Shown in pieces: positions 32,921 to 37,557 of a stretch of 37,557 nt of DNA. The notes under the pieces were generated by a model. That model saw only the letters and a program-made list of their open reading frames with translations, made no database searches and was not told the origin of the DNA. The translations under genes and the position numbers were made by a program. The DNA comes from Pelagilacustribacter hypolimneticus (GTDB taxonomy: Bacteria; Pseudomonadota; Alphaproteobacteria; Pelagibacterales; Pelagibacteraceae), in NCBI GenBank assembly GCA_965235125.1, contig CBDDXH010000003.1, positions 1-37,557 on the forward strand. Direction: 5' to 3'. Numbering within the stretch: position 1 is the first letter of the stretch; each line of letters opens with the position of its first letter.

Positions 32921-35695
32921 ATGACTTCCTTAAAAAAAACAGATCATTTTTATTTGATTGATGGTTCTGGCTATATTTTTAGAGCTTATTATGCTTTACC
33001 ACCACTTTCTAGAAAAAGTGATGGACTTCCCACAGGTGCTGTAAGCGGTTTTTGTTCAATGCTTTTTAAATTATTAGAAGACTCAAGATCTGATGATTCA
33101 ATTCATAAACCAACTCATTTTGCAGTCATTTTTGATTCTGCTAAAAAAAATTTTCGAAATGAAATTTATAAAGACTATAAAGCAAACAGAACTGATGCTC
33201 CAGAAGATCTAATTCCACAATTTGAGTATATAAGAAAAGCTGTTAAAGCTTTTAATTTGCCATCCATTGAATTAATTAATTATGAAGCTGATGATCTTAT
33301 AGCGACCTATGCAAAACTAATTATAAATGCTGGAGCCAAAGTAACTGTAATTTCTTCAGACAAAGACTTAATGCAATTGGTTTCAAATAAAATAAGACTT
33401 TATGATCCTATGAAAAATAAAGTTTTAGGAGAGAAAGAAGTATTTGAGAAATTTGGTGTAAAGCCTAATCAAGTCATTGATGTCCAATCCTTAGCAGGTG
33501 ATTCTTCAGATAATATACCTGGTGTCCCTGGTATAGGGATAAAAACAGCAGCAGAACTTATTAATAAATATCAAACTCTTGATAATTTATTAAAAAATAT
33601 TGAAAAAATTCCTCAAACAAAACGAAGAGAAACTCTTTTAGCAAATAAAGACAAAGCTCTGTTGAGCAGACAATTAGTTACTTTAAAAAACGATGTACCT
33701 GTAAAGGACATACCTGAAAGCTTTATCATGAAGGAAGTAGATAAAAATAGGCTTTTTGATTTTTTCCGAGAAATGGAATTTAATAGATTATTAAGCCAAG
33801 CTATTAATTTTTATGGTGAAAGCCTAATTTTAAGTTCGAGTCAATTTAACCAAGCTAAAAAAACAAATGTTAATACTGTTAATGTTAAAAACTATGACTG
33901 TATTTTAGATGAGAAGAGTTTAGATAAATGGATAAAAATTTTAGAAGAAAAGACAGTTATTTCTGTCGATACGGAAACATCATCTTTAAATCCTTTAGAA
34001 GCAGAACTAGTTGGTATTTCATTTAGTTATGAGCAAAATAAAGCATGTTATATACCACTGGCTCATAAAGAAAAAAGTTTGAAAAAGGATCTTGTTTTAA
34101 AAAAAATTAAGTCACTTCTAGAAGATCCGAGTATAAAAAAAGTTGGGCAGAATATTAAATTTGATTTTATTATTTTAAAACAGAATGGAATTGAAATTAA
34201 TCCAATCGAAGACACGATGTTGATTTCCTATACCTTGGATGCAGGAAATAATCGACATAACATGGATCTCCTGTCTGAGATTCACTTAGGCCACAAGACA
34301 ATAACATTCAAAGAACTTGTAGGAACTGGAAAAAATAAATTAAATTTTTCAGATATAGATATTGTAAAAGCAACAGAGTATGCAGCAGAAGATGCGGACA
34401 TAACATTGAGACTATATGAAAATTTAAAAGAAAGGCTTGATAAAGAAAAATTAAATAAAATTTATGAATATTTCGAAAAACCTATGGTTAAATTATTAGC
34501 AAAACTAGAATTTAATGGAATTAAAGTAGACGCCAATCAACTTAAAAAATTATCAACAAAGTTTGAAAATAAATTAAAAAAAATAGAAAAAGATATATTT
34601 GCTTTAGCAGGCAAAGAATTTAATATTGGTTCTCCAAAACAGCTTGGAGAAATTATTTATAACGATCTTAAAATTGCAAAACTTAAAAAAACTAAAAAAG
34701 GAAGTTTAGCTACAAATGCAAAAATTTTAGAGGATCTTGCTTTTTCAGGACATAAATTTCCTAATTTAGTTTTGGAATGGAGGCAGATTTCTAAATTAAA
34801 AAATACTTATACGGATGCACTTCAAGATCATATAAGTCCAAAAACTAAAAGAGTACATACGTCTTTCTTATTAGCGGCCACAAATACAGGAAGATTGGCA
34901 TCAAGTGATCCTAATTTACAAAATATTCCAATCAAATCTGAGGATGGAAAAGAAATTAGAAAGGCTTTTGTTGCAGAAAAAGGAAATGTTTTAATCTCTG
35001 CTGACTATGATCAAATTGAAATGAGAATACTTGCTGACATGGCTGATGTTAAAGAGTTGAAAAAAGCATTTAAAAATAATGAAGATATTCATAGTTTAAC
35101 AGCCAGCCAAGTTTTTAATTTACCATCTAATAAAGTTAATGAAGATCTTAGAAGAAAAGCAAAAGCGATTAACTTTGGAATTATTTACGGAATAACCCAA
35201 TATGGATTAGCAAAACAAATTTCAGTTTCAAATCAGGAAGCTTTAGATTTTATAAATGCATATTTTAAAAAATTTCCTGAAATCAAAGATTATATGAATT
35301 CAACAATCAAATCATGCAGAAAAAATGGTTATGTAAATAATATTTTTGGTAGGAGAATTCACCTTAGGGGTATTAATGATAAAAATTTTAGCGTAAGGAG
35401 CTTTCAAGAAAGAGCAGCCATCAATGCACCTATACAAGGGTCTGCAGCAGATATTATTAGGCTTGCAATGATAAAATTAGATCAATTAATTGAAACAGAT
35501 AAGAAATTTAAAGCTAAAATGCTTTTACAAATTCATGATGAACTAATTTTTGAATGCTTGCAAAACGACAAAGAGTATGTGCAAAAAATAATTAAAGATG
35601 CCATGATATCTATTTCAAGTTCAGATTATCATATGTTCTCTATACCATTAAACGTAAGCATTAACTCAGGTCTTAATTGGGGAGAAGCTCATTAA
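32921..35695 (+). CDS. polA: DNA polymerase I
   Basis: Repair and Okazaki-fragment polymerase, 924 aa with all three domains. The 5' nuclease domain (about 1-290) has GDSSDNIPGVPGIGIKTA. The 3'-5' proofreading domain keeps its acidic residues: DTETSS, GQNIKFDF and YAAEDADITL. The polymerase domain has motif A DYDQIEMRILA, the O-helix RRKAKAINFGIIYG (Phe at the position equivalent to E. coli 762) and motif C QIHDELIFE. The start at 32921 gives a normal N-terminus (YLIDGSGYIFRAYYAL). It is divergent from the ABC ATPase with 52 nt between, where TATTAT/TATAAA sequences at 32902-32910 could serve as -10. Confidence 0.97.
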   Translation: MTSLKKTDHFYLIDGSGYIFRAYYALPPLSRKSDGLPTGAVSGFCSMLFKLLEDSRSDDSIHKPTHFAVIFDSAKKNFRNEIYKDYKANRTDAPEDLIPQFEYIRKAVKAFNLPSIELINYEADDLIATYAKLIINAGAKVTVISSDKDLMQLVSNKIRLYDPMKNKVLGEKEVFEKFGVKPNQVIDVQSLAGDSSDNIPGVPGIGIKTAAELINKYQTLDNLLKNIEKIPQTKRRETLLANKDKALLSRQLVTLKNDVPVKDIPESFIMKEVDKNRLFDFFREMEFNRLLSQAINFYGESLILSSSQFNQAKKTNVNTVNVKNYDCILDEKSLDKWIKILEEKTVISVDTETSSLNPLEAELVGISFSYEQNKACYIPLAHKEKSLKKDLVLKKIKSLLEDPSIKKVGQNIKFDFIILKQNGIEINPIEDTMLISYTLDAGNNRHNMDLLSEIHLGHKTITFKELVGTGKNKLNFSDIDIVKATEYAAEDADITLRLYENLKERLDKEKLNKIYEYFEKPMVKLLAKLEFNGIKVDANQLKKLSTKFENKLKKIEKDIFALAGKEFNIGSPKQLGEIIYNDLKIAKLKKTKKGSLATNAKILEDLAFSGHKFPNLVLEWRQISKLKNTYTDALQDHISPKTKRVHTSFLLAATNTGRLASSDPNLQNIPIKSEDGKEIRKAFVAEKGNVLISADYDQIEMRILADMADVKELKKAFKNNEDIHSLTASQVFNLPSNKVNEDLRRKAKAINFGIIYGITQYGLAKQISVSNQEALDFINAYFKKFPEIKDYMNSTIKSCRKNGYVNNIFGRRIHLRGINDKNFSVRSFQERAAINAPIQGSAADIIRLAMIKLDQLIETDKKFKAKMLLQIHDELIFECLQNDKEYVQKIIKDAMISISSSDYHMFSIPLNVSINSGLNWGEAH

Positions 35696-35718
35696 TTAAG
35701 TTGATAAACGCCTAAATT

Positions 35719-35746
35719 TTGACAATTTAATTATAAAAATTAAAAT
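35719..35746 (+). promoter_or_regulatory. Promoter of chvI with consensus -35, +1 at the start codon
   Basis: A perfect TTGACA (35719-35724) lies 16 bp before TAAAAT (35741-35746, 5/6). Counting from the -10, +1 falls at 35753, the A of the chvI ATG. No Shine-Dalgarno precedes the ATG. Same geometry as regA. Confidence 0.6.
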
Positions 35747-35752
35747 TATTAT

Positions 35753-36451
35753 ATGGCGCAAACAATAGCTTTAGTAGATGACGATCGAAATCTTTTAACT
35801 AGCATTAGCATTGCTTTAGAGAGGGAAGGATTTAAAGTTCAAACTTATATTGATGGCGAAACAGCACTCAACGGATTAACAAGAAATCCTCCTGATCTTG
35901 CTGTAATAGATATTAAAATGCCGAGAATGGACGGGGAAGAACTTTTAACTCGTTTGAGAAAAAAAATGTCAATTCCAATTATATTCCTTACCTCAAAAGA
36001 CGATGAAGTAGACGAATTACTAGGACTAAAATTAGGCGCAGATGATTTTGTTAAAAAATCTGGTGGATTTTCTATGAAGATTTTAATTGAAAGAATCAGA
36101 GTTCAGCTTAGAAAAAAAACTGAAGTGATTGATGAATCTAAAAATCTTATTACTCATGGAAAATTAAAGTTGGACCCTGCTCAATTAGAATGTGAGTGGA
36201 ATGGAAAATTTTTACCCGATAAATTAACCACTACAGAATTTTTAATTGTCAAAGAGCTTGCTAAAAGACCTGGTGTGATAAAAGAACGGGCTCATTTAAT
36301 GGATATAGCCTACAAAGAGAATGCAGAAATTGAAGACAGAACGATTGATAGTCATATCAAGCGTATTAGAAAAAAATTTAAAAAAGTTGACGAAAAATTT
36401 TCAGCAATTGAAACAAGATATGGAAGCGGGTATAGATGGAATGTTAGTTAA
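35753..36451 (+). CDS. chvI: OmpR-family response regulator ChvI, atypical receiver
   Basis: Response regulator of the ChvG/ChvI system, which in alphaproteobacteria controls envelope and acid or host-associated responses. Receiver start TIALVDDDRN with Asp9-11, phosphoacceptor Asp53 in VIDIKMPRMDG, Thr80 in FLTSKD. The conserved Lys-Pro after DDF is altered: the sequence reads DDFVKKSGGFSMK, with Ser103 where Pro is expected and two extra Gly. The winged-helix domain (about 128-232) has TTTEFLIVKELAKRPG and the recognition block RTIDSHIKRIRKKF. 232 aa. Its TAA overlaps the chvG ATG (TAATG). Confidence 0.9.
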   Translation: MAQTIALVDDDRNLLTSISIALEREGFKVQTYIDGETALNGLTRNPPDLAVIDIKMPRMDGEELLTRLRKKMSIPIIFLTSKDDEVDELLGLKLGADDFVKKSGGFSMKILIERIRVQLRKKTEVIDESKNLITHGKLKLDPAQLECEWNGKFLPDKLTTTEFLIVKELAKRPGVIKERAHLMDIAYKENAEIEDRTIDSHIKRIRKKFKKVDEKFSAIETRYGSGYRWNVS

Positions 36452-37557
36452 TGAACCAAAAAAAAACTGCATCTATATTAAAAAAGTTTCTTTTATTTAA
36501 TTTATTAGTTTTCTCAGTATTAGGACTTTTTACTTTTATTTATCTTCAAGCTATTCAGCCTAATCTGGTAAAGAATAAATCAATAAATCATTTAGTTGTT
36601 ATTCAAAATACCAATGATCATTTACAAAGACTAAGCATAGAATTTAACGAAAAAGGCATAAGTACTTTTCTATTATCAGCTAGGTTTTTATTTCAAAGCT
36701 TAGACAGAGTCCAATTTTTTAATTTAGATGGCAATATTATTGGAGACACTGATAGGCTAGATTTAGACCAGTCTGTTTTTTCTAGATCTGAATTTATTAT
36801 TGCAGAAGATATAAATAATACAAATATTAATCAGATAGACAGTAATGTTAAAAGTAATTTTAACGATTCAAAAGAATATTATAAAGAAATTAAAAATATT
36901 ATTTTGAATAAATTTAAAGACGAACCTTTAGTTATTGATAATAAAATAAAAAAAGATTTTTTTGTTCAAACCTTAAGTAAAGTTTTGATAAATGATGAAA
37001 AAGTTGGTTATATTTTAGTTGGCGAGCAATCTAATGAAATTTTAGTAGCTGTAGACGAAAGAAAAGATTTTATTATTCGTACAGTTTTAGTGCTTGCATT
37101 AGCTATTTTAATTTTTTCTGCTTTTTTAAATAAGTATATTTTAAAGCCTATAAGTTTTTTGGTTAAATACACAGAGTCAATCAAAGCTAAATCTGACCAA
37201 CCTTTAAATATAGATGATTTTTTTATTAGAAAAGATGAAGTTGGAAAGCTAACCCAATCAATTCATGAGATGACTTTAGATTTACAAAAAAGAACAAATC
37301 GAGCAGAGACTTTTTCTACTGATTTAGCTCACGAGATTAGAAATCCACTAGCTTCATTAAAAGGAGCATCTGAACTGTTAGACAAAACTACAGAATTAAG
37401 AGATCGAGAAAAACTATTAAATATTATTAATAGCGATGTAGAAAGAATAGAGCGATTAATTACTGACTATACTCAAATGCTTAAAGATGAAGCGTCCTTA
37501 TCAAGGGAAAAAATGGTTAAAGTAGATATAAATTTAAATATTAAAAATGTTGTCGAT
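36451..37557 (+). CDS. chvG: Sensor histidine kinase ChvG type, 3'-truncated by the window edge
   Basis: The first 369 codons of a membrane histidine kinase; the frame is open to the last base. A transmembrane segment at about 12-36 is followed by a periplasmic sensor region (about 37-205). A second membrane helix (FIIRTVLVLALAILIFSAFL, about 207-227), a HAMP-like linker (KPISFLVKYTESIKAKS) and the HisKA domain follow. The phosphoacceptor His294 lies in FSTDLAHEIRNPLASLKG. The ATP-binding domain lies beyond the window. The start codon overlaps the chvI stop, as expected for a coupled chvI-chvG pair, and the identity rests mainly on that pairing. Confidence 0.88.
   Translation, partial: MNQKKTASILKKFLLFNLLVFSVLGLFTFIYLQAIQPNLVKNKSINHLVVIQNTNDHLQRLSIEFNEKGISTFLLSARFLFQSLDRVQFFNLDGNIIGDTDRLDLDQSVFSRSEFIIAEDINNTNINQIDSNVKSNFNDSKEYYKEIKNIILNKFKDEPLVIDNKIKKDFFVQTLSKVLINDEKVGYILVGEQSNEILVAVDERKDFIIRTVLVLALAILIFSAFLNKYILKPISFLVKYTESIKAKSDQPLNIDDFFIRKDEVGKLTQSIHEMTLDLQKRTNRAETFSTDLAHEIRNPLASLKGASELLDKTTELRDREKLLNIINSDVERIERLITDYTQMLKDEASLSREKMVKVDINLNIKNVVD

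Noticed and set aside
1..37557. Mobile elements, CRISPR arrays, prophage, tRNA or rRNA genes
   Set aside because: No transposase or integrase genes, no regularly spaced repeats and no cloverleaf or rRNA-like stretches were seen; gaps between genes are too small for most of these.

Overview
The window reads as a dense, streamlined alphaproteobacterial chromosome of the SAR11 (Pelagibacterales) type. I infer this from the very high A+T content (roughly 70% by eye), lysine/asparagine/isoleucine-rich proteins, gaps that are usually under 10 bp, and alphaproteobacterial gene orders (phoH-ybeY-lnt-metK; nusA-infB-rbfA-rpsO-pnp; fabA-fabB-fabI; dut-coaBC-ubiB-ubiE|mutM-rpsT-dnaA; RegB/RegA; ChvI/ChvG). 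No mobile elements, CRISPR arrays, rRNA or tRNA genes were seen. Every complete gene looks intact; the first (phoH) and last (chvG) are cut by the window edges.

Layout. 1-4116 (+): phoH, ybeY, lnt, metK, overlapping one another or nearly so. 4117-4217: a short leader holding a 22-bp perfect palindrome with a T-tract, overlapped by a six-codon reading frame. 4218-10669 (+): the translation/RNA operon nusA-infB-rbfA-rpsO-pnp, without the usual rimP, ylxR and truB. 10666-13167 (-): the unsaturated fatty-acid operon fabA-fabB-fabI. 13281-13874 (+): a lone Asp/Asn beta-hydroxylase-like oxygenase. 13871-19006 (-): ubiE-ubiB-coaBC-dut-moeB-like-SH3 protein. 19018-25172 (+): mutM, rpsT, dnaA, dnaN, gyrB (no recF), followed directly by regB. 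26449-30620 (-): a four-gene polyamine block (PLP decarboxylase, deoxyhypusine-synthase-like SpeY, N-carbamoylputrescine amidase, agmatine deiminase) lying between regB and its partner regA (30776-31348, +). 31349-32868 (-): an ABC ATPase followed by the biotin transporter BioY. 32921 to the end (+): polA, chvI and the start of chvG.

The genes are mostly core housekeeping: translation initiation and RNA decay, replication initiation and the clamp, membrane lipid and ubiquinone synthesis, CoA synthesis, and two alphaproteobacterial two-component systems (redox RegBA, envelope/acid ChvGI). The main points of interest are regulatory and architectural. The regA and chvI promoters place the predicted +1 exactly on the A of the ATG (leaderless mRNA candidates). 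Three of the four convergent gene pairs end in the same shared TTAA overlap. The nusA operon has a possible leader-peptide attenuator. A DHS-like enzyme sits in a polyamine operon that appears to encode two routes to putrescine. ChvI lacks the normally invariant Lys-Pro of its receiver. GyrB lacks the insertion found in most proteobacterial GyrB proteins.
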